Source: an uncultured Oscillibacter sp. | GTDB taxonomy: Bacteria; Bacillota; Clostridia; Oscillospirales; Oscillospiraceae | DNA length: 64,000 nucleotides | Reading direction: 5' to 3' | Assembly: GCA_900544615.1 (NCBI GenBank) | Contig: UQVS01000007.1 | Location: 42,425-106,424, forward strand | Part shown: one piece after another, positions 33,244-42,855 of the stretch | Layout: every line of letters begins with the position of its first letter | How positions within the stretch are numbered: the first letter of the stretch is position 1 | Program-made: the position numbers and the translations under genes | Notes under the pieces: generated by a model | Told to the model about the DNA's origin: nothing | What the model saw: the letters and a program-made list of their open reading frames with translations, nothing else | Database searches by the model: none

Positions 33244-33319
33244 CATGCTATTATACTTTATGCGGCAATGCGTGCGTTCACTGCCGATAACGGGAAATGA
33301 GAAAGGCGGAGCAAGTGGA

Positions 33320-34189
33320 ATGATCCCGACAAAAATCGCCTTGCTGACAGATTCCAGCGCGGATCTGCGCTGGGAGGAAGCAAGGGAAAACAATATCTTT
33401 TTTGTGCCTCTGCGGATTCTGTGTCAGGACGGAGAGTATCTGGACGGCGTGGACATTCGCGGGCAGGACATTTACCGGCGGCTGCGGAGCGGGGAGCTGC
33501 CCCAGACCTCGCTGCCGCGGGTGGAGGATTTCAGCGCCAAGCTCCATGAAATCTTTGATCTGGGGTATGACGGCGTTATTGCTGTGATGCTTTCCAGCGG
33601 CCTGTCCGGCACCTATAATCTGGCCCGGATCGTGGCGGAGGAGTGCAGGGAACAGGGACGGGCCATGGTGGCCTTCGATTCCCTCAGCGGCTCTCTGGGG
33701 CTGGGCATGACGGTCTTGCAGCTGGCGGAGGACATCCGAAACGGCATGGGCTGGGAGGAGCTGACGGAGCGCAGAGTTCCGCAGCTGATTCAAAATACCT
33801 ATCCGTTTTTCACGCTGGACACGCTGGAGTATCTGCAAAAGGGTGGCCGAATCGGCAAGGTGACAGCTCTGGCCGGCACCATGCTCCAGATCAAGCCGGT
33901 GCTGACCTTTGCCGATGATGGCCAGCTTCAATCCATCGCCAAGGTGCGGGGGCGTCAGCAGGTCATGCGGAAACTGGTGGAGCTGACGGTGAACCGCTGC
34001 GGCAGCCACAAACGGTATAATCTGGCGGTGGCCAACGGCGGCTCGCCGGAGGAAATGGAGACGGTGCGCCGCCTGCTGACAGAGGCTCTGCCCCATGGGG
34101 AGCATCTCTGGGACGGCGAGATCGACGGCACGCTCAGCGTCTACATCGGCGACGGCGTGCTGGGCGCTGCGGTGCAGGTGCTGGACTGA
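33320..34189 (+). CDS. DegV-family fatty-acid-binding protein
   Basis: DegV/FakB proteins bind a fatty acid and present it to the kinase FakA. The 289 residues have the N-terminal LLTDSSADL at 7-15, the TSLPRVEDF region, the LSSGLSGTYN loop near 95-104 and the C-terminal IGDGVLG, all family hallmarks. No fakA gene is in the window. The ATG at 33320 follows AAGTGGA; a longer frame starting at 33245 begins before the likely ribosome site. Confidence 0.9.
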   Translation: MIPTKIALLTDSSADLRWEEARENNIFFVPLRILCQDGEYLDGVDIRGQDIYRRLRSGELPQTSLPRVEDFSAKLHEIFDLGYDGVIAVMLSSGLSGTYNLARIVAEECREQGRAMVAFDSLSGSLGLGMTVLQLAEDIRNGMGWEELTERRVPQLIQNTYPFFTLDTLEYLQKGGRIGKVTALAGTMLQIKPVLTFADDGQLQSIAKVRGRQQVMRKLVELTVNRCGSHKRYNLAVANGGSPEEMETVRRLLTEALPHGEHLWDGEIDGTLSVYIGDGVLGAAVQVLD

Positions 34190-34232
34190 ACGGCAGGCTT
34201 GCGCGGCGGGGGGATCGACCCTTGAAAAAGTA

Positions 34233-34261
34233 TTGTAAATGGCGGAAATTCCGTGTATAAT
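34233..34261 (+). promoter_or_regulatory. Promoter of the 59-residue membrane peptide
   Basis: TTGTAA (34233-34238) and a perfect TATAAT (34256-34261) are 17 bases apart, 44 bases ahead of the ATG. Confidence 0.75.
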
Positions 34262-34305
34262 ACACGTAATTCTATTGCCCAATTACCTGTTAAGGAGGAA
34301 TTGTC

Positions 34306-34485
34306 ATGAATAAAACTGCCCGCTTTGTACTGAAAATGGTAGCTGCCGGACTGGCATTCAGCGCGCTTGTCTGCCTGATCGTAGGCAGCTGGAGCGATAT
34401 TTTTGAGGCGGTGGAACGCCGGAAAGCCTGCCGACTGAGCAAATCGGAGAGCAGTGATTATGCCGATGAGGAACTCTATCAGTAA
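34306..34485 (+). CDS. Small hypothetical membrane peptide (59 aa)
   Basis: The frame encodes 59 residues: a basic start (MNKTARFVLK), one hydrophobic helix MVAAGLAFSALVCLIVGSW (11-29), and an acidic, serine-rich cytoplasmic or outer tail ending DYADEELYQ. It has AAGGAGGAA at ideal distance, its own promoter and its own terminator, which together argue strongly for a real gene. I recognise no family. Confidence 0.75.
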   Translation: MNKTARFVLKMVAAGLAFSALVCLIVGSWSDIFEAVERRKACRLSKSESSDYADEELYQ

Positions 34486-34507
34486 GAACGGTTGATTAAG
34501 TTGATGA

Positions 34508-34534
34508 AAAAGCCCCGGCTGTGCCGGGGCTTTT
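34508..34534 (+). terminator. Intrinsic terminator after the small peptide gene
   Basis: A perfect 12-bp stem AAAAGCCCCGGC with its partner (34508-34519 with 34523-34534) is followed by CTTTTA. Confidence 0.9.
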
Positions 34535-34581
34535 CTTTTAGGACGGAAGAATGTATAATGGGGCGGAAAGGATGTGGAAGC

Positions 34582-35052
34582 GTGCTGCAATCAACGCTGT
34601 GCTATCTGGAACGGGGCGAGGAATACCTGATGCTCCACCGGGTGAAAAAGGCCCATGACGCCAACCGCGACAAATGGATCGGGATCGGCGGCAAGTTTGA
34701 GGATCGGGAAAGCCCGGAGGACTGCCTGCTGCGGGAGTGCAGGGAGGAGACCGGCCTGACCCTGACGGATTACCGCTATCGGGGGCTGGTGACCTTTGTG
34801 AATACGGAGTGGCCCACGGAGTATATGCACCTGTTTACGGCCACCGGCTGGACGGGGGAGGCCCACCCCTGCGACGAGGGCGATCTGGCGTGGATCAGGA
34901 AGGCGGATCTGCTGGCCCTGCCCATGTGGGAGGGGGACAGGATCTTCCTGCGGCTTCTGGATTCCAATGCGCCGTTTTTCTCTCTGAAGTTATGCTATGC
35001 CGGCGACCGGCTGGAAAGCGCCGTATTGAACGGAAAGGCGATGAGCTTATGA
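34582..35052 (+). CDS. Nudix hydrolase (8-oxo-dGTP diphosphatase-like)
   Basis: This cytosolic pyrophosphohydrolase has a complete Nudix box at about residues 37-59 (GGKFEDRESPED, then the R-E-x-x-E-E core RECREETGL), which binds Mg2+. At 156 residues it fits MutT-type 8-oxo-dGTP enzymes. I prefer the GTG at 34582 with AAAGGA upstream; an ATG eight codons earlier lies in a TATAAT that may be the promoter. The stop overlaps the next start by four bases (ATGA), tying it to the DUF3783 gene. Confidence 0.88.
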   Translation: MLQSTLCYLERGEEYLMLHRVKKAHDANRDKWIGIGGKFEDRESPEDCLLRECREETGLTLTDYRYRGLVTFVNTEWPTEYMHLFTATGWTGEAHPCDEGDLAWIRKADLLALPMWEGDRIFLRLLDSNAPFFSLKLCYAGDRLESAVLNGKAMSL

Positions 35053-35399
35053 AAAAGATCCTGCTTTTCGGATTTGACGCCCTGCCGGAGATCCTGACGG
35101 CGGCGGGCATTGCCCGGCGGTTTGACGCCGAAGCGGTCACGGTCTCGCGGGAAGGCTGCGGGTTGACGCTGGCGGCATTGTCGCAGGGACAGACTGCCGG
35201 GGGCGCCGGTTTGCCGGTGGGCGGCAAGATGATGGTTTTCTGCGGACTGGAGCGGGAACTGGACGATCTGCTGGCAGCGCTGCACGGGGCGGGGATCGTG
35301 TGCCTGAAAGCCGTGCTGACGCCTTCCAACCGAAATTGGACGCCGGGACGGCTGTATCAGGAACTGGAACGGGAACGCCGGGCCATGGGAGGAAGATGA
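35049..35399 (+). CDS. DUF3783 protein
   Basis: The 116-residue protein has the DUF3783 layout: an N-terminal ILLFGFDALPEI strand-helix and a C-terminal MVFCGLERELDDLLAALHGAGI followed by KAVLTPSNRNWTPGRLYQEL. The function is unknown. It overlaps the Nudix gene by four bases and is one base from the DUF523 gene, so the three are almost certainly one translationally coupled operon. Confidence 0.82.
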   Translation: MKKILLFGFDALPEILTAAGIARRFDAEAVTVSREGCGLTLAALSQGQTAGGAGLPVGGKMMVFCGLERELDDLLAALHGAGIVCLKAVLTPSNRNWTPGRLYQELERERRAMGGR

Positions 35400-35400
35400 C

Positions 35401-35829
35401 ATGAAACTGCTGATCTCGGCGTGTTTACTGGGGATCCCCTGCCGATATGACGGGGCGTCCAAGCCCCAGTCATGGGTAGAAAAACTGGCGGAACGCCATG
35501 AACTGGTGCCGGTATGCCCGGAGCAACTGGGCGGCCTGCCCACGCCCCGGCATCCTTCGGAACGGCAGGGGGAGCGGGTGGTAATGGATACCGGCGCAGA
35601 CGTGACGGAGCCATACAGCCGCGGCGCGGAGGCGGCGCTGCGGCTGTGCCGTCTGCTGCACTGTCAGGCGGCGATCCTGAAAGAGCGCAGCCCATCCTGC
35701 GGCTGCGGGACGATATACGACGGAACCTTTACCGGCACATTGACGACCGGAGACGGGGTAACGGCGGAACTGCTGCTTCAAAACGGGATCCCGGTGCTGG
35801 GCGAAAGTCAGGTGGAAACGCTGCTGTAA
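35401..35829 (+). CDS. DUF523 protein, TudS-like [4Fe-4S] desulfurase
   Basis: Some DUF523 proteins (TudS) have been shown to desulfurate thiouracil with a [4Fe-4S] cluster held by three cysteines. The 142 residues conserve three candidate ligands: C8 in ISACLLG, C39 in PVCPEQLGG and C100 in SPSCGCG. The KERSPSCG segment is the strongest family mark. It is the last gene of the Nudix-DUF3783-DUF523 operon. Thionucleobase removal is a family-based inference. Confidence 0.85.
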   Translation: MKLLISACLLGIPCRYDGASKPQSWVEKLAERHELVPVCPEQLGGLPTPRHPSERQGERVVMDTGADVTEPYSRGAEAALRLCRLLHCQAAILKERSPSCGCGTIYDGTFTGTLTTGDGVTAELLLQNGIPVLGESQVETLL

Positions 35830-35919
35830 GGCGCGTCCCGGTATGATGAATGTTTGCCTGCTTTTGCGGAAACCGCCGTCTGGACACATAAGGCTTCCGA
35901 TGCGGCGAAAAAACCGAAC

Positions 35920-35957
35920 AATGCCCTGCCGTTGTGGTCACACAGCGGCAGGGCATT
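35920..35957. terminator. Terminator at the 3' end of the carboxypeptidase gene
   Basis: A 17-bp stem with one wobble pair (35920-35936 with 35941-35957) is followed on the minus strand by TTCGGTTTTTT. It can also end the DUF523 operon from the other side. Confidence 0.82.
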
Positions 35958-35975
35958 GCTCTTGTATGCGGCAGA

Positions 35976-37337
35976 TCAACGGCGGCGGCGACCGCGGTAT
36001 CCGCTGCTGTAGCTTCTGGGACTCCGGCCATACCGTCTGCGGCGGCTGCCGCGGGTGAAGTACAGCACTGCCAGCAGGAGGATCAGAACCGCCAGCACCA
36101 CGATGCCGATCCGCACTGTGGGCTTCTGGAAGAACAGCGTTACATTATGGCGGAAAACCATCAGACTGTCCGCTTCCACATCGTTGCTGGCCAGCAGATC
36201 CACCGTGGCATAGGAGGTGTCGCCATCCTTCAGCTCCATGGTTCCCAGCTTCTGACCGGCGGTGATGGGCGCGTCGGCAGCGTCCGGCAGGGTGATGACC
36301 TGTTCCAGCTCTGCGGGATCCAGATCTCTGGGGAAAAGCACCTCCACATCATCGGCGGGATGGACGGTGACATAATCCGTTTTGGACAGGCTGACCGTCA
36401 CCTCCTGAACGATCTCATCTTTTTTCAGAATGGTGCGGTAGGAGAAATTCTTGAAGCCGTAGTCGAAGAGGTGGGAGGTCTCCGAGAAGTTCAGCAGATT
36501 GCCCACGCCGTTCTCCTCAATCCGTTCCGCCCCCATCACTACGCTGACAAAATGCAGATCCCCTTCCTGCGCGGAGGAGATGAGGCAATGACCGGCGGCA
36601 TCGGTAGAGCCGGTCTTGATGCCGTGCGCCCGCGTGTCCCGGTAGCCGATCACCCGCCAGTTGGACAGCAGGTGGTTGGTGGTGTACAGCGACCGTTCCT
36701 TGCTGAGATTCGTGGCAGGAATCACGGCCTTGGCGCTGTCGCAGATCTCCATGAACTCCGGGTATTGCATGGCGGCTTTGGTGATGAGGTAGAGATCCCA
36801 TGCGGAGGTGTAGTGGTCGGGATCGTGGAGGCCGTTGGGGTTGACGAAGTGGGTATCCGCGCAGCCCAGCTCCTCCGCCTTGGCGTTCATGGCGTCCACG
36901 AAAGCGGGGATGGAACCGGCGTACCAGTCAGCCAGAATGTTGCAGGCTTCGTTGGCGGAGACGATCAGCATACATTGCAGCAGCTCCTTTACCGTCAGGA
37001 TCTCGCCGGCCTTGATGCCGGCGGTGCTGCCGTCGGCGTGGTAATAGGTGTCGCTGAACGCGCTTTCAGGCGCTGTGACCTGTGTGTTGAGCAGTGTTTC
37101 GTCCCCGCTGACCTTTTCCAGAATCAGAAGCGCCGTCATCACCTTGGTCAGACTGGCCGGATAGTTCTTTTCATGGATATTTTTGGCATAGGCCACCGCG
37201 TCGGTGTTCACATCCACCAGAAGGGCGGCCTTGGCCTGAATGTCTGGAATATCCAGCGCGGAAGCGGCAGGGGTCAGAAACAGCCCGGTCAAGCAGGCGC
37301 AGAGCAAAAAAACCGATAGAAAGCGTTTGATTTTCAT
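35976..37337 (-). CDS. D-alanyl-D-alanine carboxypeptidase (DacF/DacA type)
   Basis: This low-molecular-weight penicillin-binding protein trims the terminal D-Ala of muropeptides outside the membrane. The 453 residues start with a signal peptide (to about 28). The S11 peptidase motifs are SLTKVM near 63-68, SANEACN near 125, and KTG in HGIKTGSTD near 235. The PBP5-like C-terminal domain follows, then a single membrane anchor (IGIVVLAVLILLLAVLYF) and a strongly Arg/Ser/Tyr-rich cytoplasmic tail. The ATG at 37337 has CAGGAG upstream. It is divergent from comEA. Confidence 0.93.
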   Translation of the reverse strand: MKIKRFLSVFLLCACLTGLFLTPAASALDIPDIQAKAALLVDVNTDAVAYAKNIHEKNYPASLTKVMTALLILEKVSGDETLLNTQVTAPESAFSDTYYHADGSTAGIKAGEILTVKELLQCMLIVSANEACNILADWYAGSIPAFVDAMNAKAEELGCADTHFVNPNGLHDPDHYTSAWDLYLITKAAMQYPEFMEICDSAKAVIPATNLSKERSLYTTNHLLSNWRVIGYRDTRAHGIKTGSTDAAGHCLISSAQEGDLHFVSVVMGAERIEENGVGNLLNFSETSHLFDYGFKNFSYRTILKKDEIVQEVTVSLSKTDYVTVHPADDVEVLFPRDLDPAELEQVITLPDAADAPITAGQKLGTMELKDGDTSYATVDLLASNDVEADSLMVFRHNVTLFFQKPTVRIGIVVLAVLILLLAVLYFTRGSRRRRYGRSPRSYSSGYRGRRRR

Positions 37338-37444
37338 ATCTTTCTCCTGAAGATTATGGTATACTGAATAAAATGGACGGCAGGAATGAAACCTGCCATG
37401 ATTCGACATTTTAAGTATAGCAGAAAATTCGGAGGAGTTCAACC

Positions 37445-37821
37445 ATGGGAGCAAAGTTCTGCACTGTCAAAACGGAACTCATCCTTTTGGGACTGGCCGC
37501 GGCCTTTTTAGGCGTCCTGCTGGGGATTTCCGCAGGCGACCGGGCGGCAGCGGAGCCGGTATCCGTGTCGGCGGAGCGGGCTTTGCCGCCGGAGGAGATC
37601 GAGGTGGTTCTGGTGGATCTGAACACCGCCGGGATCCAGGAACTGGCCACGTTGCCGGGGATCGGCCAGGGACTGGCGCAGCGGATTGTGGACTACCGCG
37701 CAGCCCATGGGCCGTTTGAAAACCCGGAGGCGCTGATGGAGGTTTCCGGCATCGGAGAGAAGAAATTTGCGGAGCTGCGGGATTATGTCACCGTGGGAGA
37801 CGAAAATAAAGGAGCGGAATC

Positions 37822-37825
<4 letters not shown>
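37445..37825 (+). CDS. ComEA-like helix-hairpin-helix DNA-binding protein
   Basis: ComEA is the membrane-bound DNA receptor of natural transformation. The 126 residues have one N-terminal membrane anchor (about 11-29), a short linker and the ComEA HhH domain LNTAGIQELATLPGIGQGLA at 60-79 and ALMEVSGIGEKKFAEL. The length is short, with no SLBB domain. Its stop overlaps the next start (TTGA), so it is the first gene of an operon with a two-component system. No comEB/comEC is adjacent. Confidence 0.87.
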
Positions 37826-38499
<674 letters not shown>

Positions 38500-38521
38500 G
38501 CGCAGAGCTTTCTGGGGCAGT

Positions 38522-39916
38522 TTGCAGCTGAAATTTGGCCTGAGCTACATCGCCGTCATTGCGGCGGTGCTGCTTTTGCTGAATACATACCCCCTGCTGG
38601 TCAGCGAGGATCTGGTGTTCCGTTCCAAGGAGACTACCATGCAGGGGAGCGTCTCCGTGATGGTGTACTCTCTGGCGGGGCTGGACAGATTGAATCAGGA
38701 GAATGTGGCCGCCGCCATGGCGGTGGTGGAGGAGACGGGGCTGAGCCGCGTTCTGGTGACGGACAGCGCCGGTCAGGTGCTTTATGACACGCGGGAGACG
38801 CTGGGAGCCGTGGGAAAGTACACGTTCTATTCGGAGATTGTGCAGGCGCTGGAGGGCTGCGACGTCTTTTCCTGCTCCTACCGGGACGGCGCTTTCCGCA
38901 GCCGGGCGGCCTCGCCGGTGCTGTATCAGAACCGGATCATCGGCTCCGTCTACGCCTATGAATACGATACCGAACAGGCGGAGCTGCTGGAGGGGCTGCA
39001 AAGCAACCTCCTGAAGCTGTCCGCCGGTATCGCGGCGGCGGTGGTGCTGCTGAGCTTTATCCTCTCCCGGATGCTGACCCGCAAGATCAGCGCCCTGCTC
39101 ACCGGCATCCGCAAGGTGCGGGAGGGTGCTTACGAACACCGCACCCACATTCCCGGCCGGGATGAGATCGCCCAGATCGGGGAGGAGTTCAACAGCCTGA
39201 CGGATCGCCTCCAGACCACGGAGACCCTGCGCCGCCGGTTCGTGTCCGATGCCAGCCATGAGCTGAAAACGCCGCTGGCGGCCATCCGCCTGCTGACGGA
39301 TTCCATTTTGCAGACGGATAACATGGATATGGAAACGGTGCGGGATTTTGTGACGGATATCGGCAGCGAGGCGGAGCGCCTCAGCCGGATCACGGAGGAT
39401 CTTCTGCGCCTGACCCGGCTGGACAGCAATCAGGTCGATCCGCCGGAAGTGGTGGAAGTGGCCCCGGTGCTGGAACAGGTGATGCGGATGATGAGCCTGC
39501 TGGCGCAGGAGAAAGGCACGGAGCTGACCTGCCAGACCGGCGGGGACTGCCGGGTGCTGGCCACGAAGGGCGAGGTGCATCAGGTGATCTACAACCTGAC
39601 GGACAACGCCGTGAAATACAGCGGTAGCCACGGAAGCGTCCGGGTGGAGCTGCGGCGTGACGGAAACGACGTGGTGCTGACGGTGGCGGATAACGGCCCC
39701 GGTATTCCAGAGGAGGATCTGCCGCGGGTGTTTGAACGTTTCTACCGGGTGGACAAAGCCCGTTCCCGCGCCGCCGGTGGAACCGGTCTGGGCCTCTCCA
39801 TCGTACAGGACACGGTGACAAAGCGGGGCGGCACGGTGTCCGCGGCCAACCGGCCTGAGGGCGGCGCAGTGTTTACGGTTCGCTGGCCGGCGGCGGAAGG
39901 AGGCGGAGCCGTATGA
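38522..39916 (+). CDS. Membrane sensor histidine kinase
   Basis: The 464-residue kinase has TM1 at about 4-22, a small extracytoplasmic domain 25-150 (double-psi PAS-like, VTDSAGQVLYDT), TM2 about 166-184, HAMP to about 235, phosphoacceptor H246 in SDASHELKTPL, and ATPase motifs NLTDNAVKYS, DNGPGIP and GGTGLGLS. The only conventional start is TTG 38522, with a weak ribosome site; upstream codons stay open to 38465 without ATG/GTG, so a rarer start (ATT 38486) cannot be excluded. It partners the regulator just upstream. Confidence 0.92.
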   Translation: MQLKFGLSYIAVIAAVLLLLNTYPLLVSEDLVFRSKETTMQGSVSVMVYSLAGLDRLNQENVAAAMAVVEETGLSRVLVTDSAGQVLYDTRETLGAVGKYTFYSEIVQALEGCDVFSCSYRDGAFRSRAASPVLYQNRIIGSVYAYEYDTEQAELLEGLQSNLLKLSAGIAAAVVLLSFILSRMLTRKISALLTGIRKVREGAYEHRTHIPGRDEIAQIGEEFNSLTDRLQTTETLRRRFVSDASHELKTPLAAIRLLTDSILQTDNMDMETVRDFVTDIGSEAERLSRITEDLLRLTRLDSNQVDPPEVVEVAPVLEQVMRMMSLLAQEKGTELTCQTGGDCRVLATKGEVHQVIYNLTDNAVKYSGSHGSVRVELRRDGNDVVLTVADNGPGIPEEDLPRVFERFYRVDKARSRAAGGTGLGLSIVQDTVTKRGGTVSAANRPEGGAVFTVRWPAAEGGGAV

Positions 39917-40812
39917 AAAAACGCTGGATGGCAGTGGCTTTGACGGCGATTCTGCTGATGGCCGTTGGCGGCGCTATCGGTACGGTCAGCGTCCGTCAGG
40001 AGTCGGCAAATGTTTACGACCTGTACTTTGTGGAACGGAATCTCCGCGCGGCCAGCGGCGGCGATGCCCTTCGGGCGGAGGAGCGTGCCCTGAGCGGCGG
40101 AGCGGATTCCACAGCGCAGCAGGCGGAGGCGCTGATGGCGGAGCTGCTGAAAGGGCCGGTGGATCAGACTCTGAAAAGTCCGTTTCCCAAGGGAACCGGC
40201 CTGAATTCCGTGGAGCAGAAGGGAACGGAGATCCATGTGGATTTCTCAGCCGTGTACGGAACGCTTTCCGGCATGGATCTGACGCTGGCGGATTACGCCG
40301 TGACCATGACGCTGGCGCAGCTGCCGGATGTGGCGCGGGTGCGGATCACGGTAGCGGGCAACAATCTGGACTACCGCAGCCGTCAGGTGTTCCTGACCCG
40401 CGACATCCTGTTTGCCCCCAAGGAAGATGTGGTGGGAACCGTGGCAGTCCAGCTGTATTTCCCAAATGAGGACGGAGCGCTGACGCCGGAGGATCGGACG
40501 CTGAGTCTTTACGAGGGAGATACGCAGGTGTCAGCCGTGGTGCGGGCGTTGGAGAACGGCCCGGAGACCAAGGAGCTGCTGCCGGTGCTGCCGGATGGCT
40601 TTAAGGTGCGGAAAACATGGCTGGAGGAAGGAACATGCTATGTGAGCCTGTCCTCGGCCCTGCTGGACGGTCAGCCTGACCCGGCGTCGCTGACGCAGGC
40701 GGTTGCGTCGCTGGAACAGTCGCTGCTGTCTTTGGAAACGGTGGAGGACGTGTGTTTTCTGGTGGACGGAGAGCTTTCCGAGACCTATGGCCCGGTGAAG
40801 CTGCCGGACTGA
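39913..40812 (+). CDS. GerMN-domain protein
   Basis: GerMN domains occur in spore-associated and cell-wall proteins such as GerM and in LpqB-like partners of two-component systems. The 299-residue protein has an N-terminal membrane anchor or signal (about 5-24) and two GerMN-like domains (about 33-150 and 160-295), the first with VDFSAVYGTL, the second with VSLSSALLDG. It overlaps the kinase gene by four bases. In Actinobacteria LpqB pairs with the MtrAB kinase/regulator, so a sensing-accessory role is a plausible analogy, not evidence. Confidence 0.85.
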   Translation: MKKRWMAVALTAILLMAVGGAIGTVSVRQESANVYDLYFVERNLRAASGGDALRAEERALSGGADSTAQQAEALMAELLKGPVDQTLKSPFPKGTGLNSVEQKGTEIHVDFSAVYGTLSGMDLTLADYAVTMTLAQLPDVARVRITVAGNNLDYRSRQVFLTRDILFAPKEDVVGTVAVQLYFPNEDGALTPEDRTLSLYEGDTQVSAVVRALENGPETKELLPVLPDGFKVRKTWLEEGTCYVSLSSALLDGQPDPASLTQAVASLEQSLLSLETVEDVCFLVDGELSETYGPVKLPD

Positions 40813-40841
40813 TGGGATGGATTCCGCCGGACGGGGCATCC

Positions 40842-40870
40842 TTGATTTGTTCATATTTCCCGTGTACAAT
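40842..40870 (+). promoter_or_regulatory. Promoter of the 630-residue membrane protein gene
   Basis: TTGATT (40842-40847) and TACAAT (40865-40870) are 17 bases apart, about 60 bases before the start codon. Confidence 0.6.
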
Positions 40871-40931
40871 CCTATTATATTGAATTTTCTCCCGCAAGGG
40901 AGGCAGTTTAACTGCGGAAAGGAATACGGCA

Positions 40932-42824
40932 ATGCCATTTACCTTCAACTTCGGCAATTTCGGCGGCTTCAACCCCGGCGGTTATCAGACCGGCGGTCAG
41001 GGGGCGCAGCCGGACTTTACCCAGCGCCCTCAGAAAGAGCGCAAGCCGCGCAAACCCATCGGGACACCCTTTACCCGGACGCTCATCAACCTTGCCGTCA
41101 CGGTGCTGGTGGGGCTGGTGTACTTCTATGTGGAGCTTCCGGCGCTGAACCCCCATGCGGAGGACTTCTACTTCTTTGTGTTTTTGCTGTGCGCCGTGTA
41201 CTGTGTCTGCGCGGTGCTGACCTCCGGCTTTCAGGGGACGGGGGCCAGAGGGTACTTCGGCTTTGTGAAAAAGCAGTGTACCATCCCGTTTTTTGTGGTG
41301 ATCGCGCTGATCGCCGCCATTGCGGTTGGCTCCATTGCCTCCTGGGTGGTGCTGCGGGCCGGGGCCTACAGCAAGCTCCTGCCCCTGACCACCGGCGATT
41401 TTGCCTCGGAGGTGGAGGAGATCCGCTACGACCAGATCCCTATGCTGGACAGCGACTCCGCCGCCCGGCTGGGCAGCCGGAAGCTGGGCGAGCTGGCGGA
41501 CATGGTGTCCCAGTTTGAGATCCTGCCCAACTACACCCAGATCAACTACAAGGGCCGCCCTGTGCGGGTCACCAGCCTTGCCTACGGCGATCTCATCAAG
41601 TGGTTCACCAACCGCTCCAACGGCCTGCCGGCCTATATCGTCATCGACATGGTGACCCAGGAGGCGGAGGTGGTCCGGCTGGACGAGGGCATGAAGTACA
41701 CCACGGCGGAGCATTTCGGCCGGAACCTGAACCGCCATCTGCGGTTCCAGTATCCCACCATGATGTTTGACGAGCCGGTGTTTGAGATCGACGAGGAGGG
41801 AACGCCCTACTGGGTCTGCCCCCGGATCGTCAAGCGGATCGGCCTGTTCGGCGGCACGGACGTAAACGGCGCCGTGCTGGTGAACGCCATCAACGGCGAG
41901 AGCCAGTACTATGAGGATGTGCCTACATGGGTAGACCGACTGTACTCATCCGACATCATCATGGAGCAGTACGATTACTATGGTCAGTACCACAACGGCT
42001 TTCTGAACGCCTATTTCGGCCAGCGGGACGTGACGCTGACCACGGACGGCTGGAACTATATCGCCATCAACGACGATGTATATATGTATACCGGCGTGAC
42101 CTCCGTTACCAGCGACCAGTCCAACATCGGCTTCATCCTCACCAACCAGCGGACCAAGGAGACCCGGTTCTACCCCTGCGCCGGTGCAACGGAGACCTCT
42201 GCCAAAAGCTCTGCCCAGAGCCAGGTCCAGCAGATGCGCTATTCCGCCACCTTCCCGTTGCTGCTGAACATCGCCGACCAGCCCACCTACTTTATGGCTT
42301 TGAAGGGCGAGGACGGTCTGGTGAAGATGTATGCCATGGTGAACGTCCAGCAGTACAACATCGTGGAGACCGGGCAGACTGTGGCCCAGTGTGAGGAGAA
42401 TTACCGGAAAACGCTGCTGAACAACGGCATCATTGACAGCACGGATGCGGAAGTTCCGGCGGAAGAGCAGGAGCTTTGGGAGAAAAAGGGCACCATTGCG
42501 GAGATCCGCAGCGCCGTGATCGAGGGAACCAGCGTGTATTACCTCCGCTTTGAGGGGGAGAGCGCTTTCTCCGTATACGTCAGCGCCGCGCAGGTGCCGG
42601 AAGCCCCGCTGCTGAATGTGGGGGATTCCATCACTGTTTACTGGAAGAGCGGCACGCAGTGGATCACGGCGCAGAAGATCGAAGTGGAAAACCGGGCCGT
42701 GTCCACGCCGCCGGAAACACCGGCTGAGGAGCCTGCGGAGCCGGAAACGGATCTTCTGCCAGACACCGGAACGGAGGAAGGAGCCAGCGACTGGCAGCAG
42801 ACGGTCATTTACGGAAAAGCGTGA
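40932..42824 (+). CDS. Large hypothetical membrane protein
   Basis: The 630-residue protein opens with a short Phe/Gly/Asn/Gln-rich segment (1-33: FTFNFGNFGGFNPGGYQTGG), then a basic patch and three hydrophobic helices (about 50-68, 79-97, 115-140). A large domain (about 150-600) follows with many aromatic residues but no motif I recognise; it ends in a Pro/Glu-rich tail. The low-complexity start resembles the disordered ends of membrane proteins. GGAAAGG precedes the ATG. It is a single unit between a promoter and a terminator. Confidence 0.7.
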   Translation: MPFTFNFGNFGGFNPGGYQTGGQGAQPDFTQRPQKERKPRKPIGTPFTRTLINLAVTVLVGLVYFYVELPALNPHAEDFYFFVFLLCAVYCVCAVLTSGFQGTGARGYFGFVKKQCTIPFFVVIALIAAIAVGSIASWVVLRAGAYSKLLPLTTGDFASEVEEIRYDQIPMLDSDSAARLGSRKLGELADMVSQFEILPNYTQINYKGRPVRVTSLAYGDLIKWFTNRSNGLPAYIVIDMVTQEAEVVRLDEGMKYTTAEHFGRNLNRHLRFQYPTMMFDEPVFEIDEEGTPYWVCPRIVKRIGLFGGTDVNGAVLVNAINGESQYYEDVPTWVDRLYSSDIIMEQYDYYGQYHNGFLNAYFGQRDVTLTTDGWNYIAINDDVYMYTGVTSVTSDQSNIGFILTNQRTKETRFYPCAGATETSAKSSAQSQVQQMRYSATFPLLLNIADQPTYFMALKGEDGLVKMYAMVNVQQYNIVETGQTVAQCEENYRKTLLNNGIIDSTDAEVPAEEQELWEKKGTIAEIRSAVIEGTSVYYLRFEGESAFSVYVSAAQVPEAPLLNVGDSITVYWKSGTQWITAQKIEVENRAVSTPPETPAEEPAEPETDLLPDTGTEEGASDWQQTVIYGKA

Positions 42825-42855
42825 CTTTTCAAGGGAAACCGATCAAAACGAAGAG

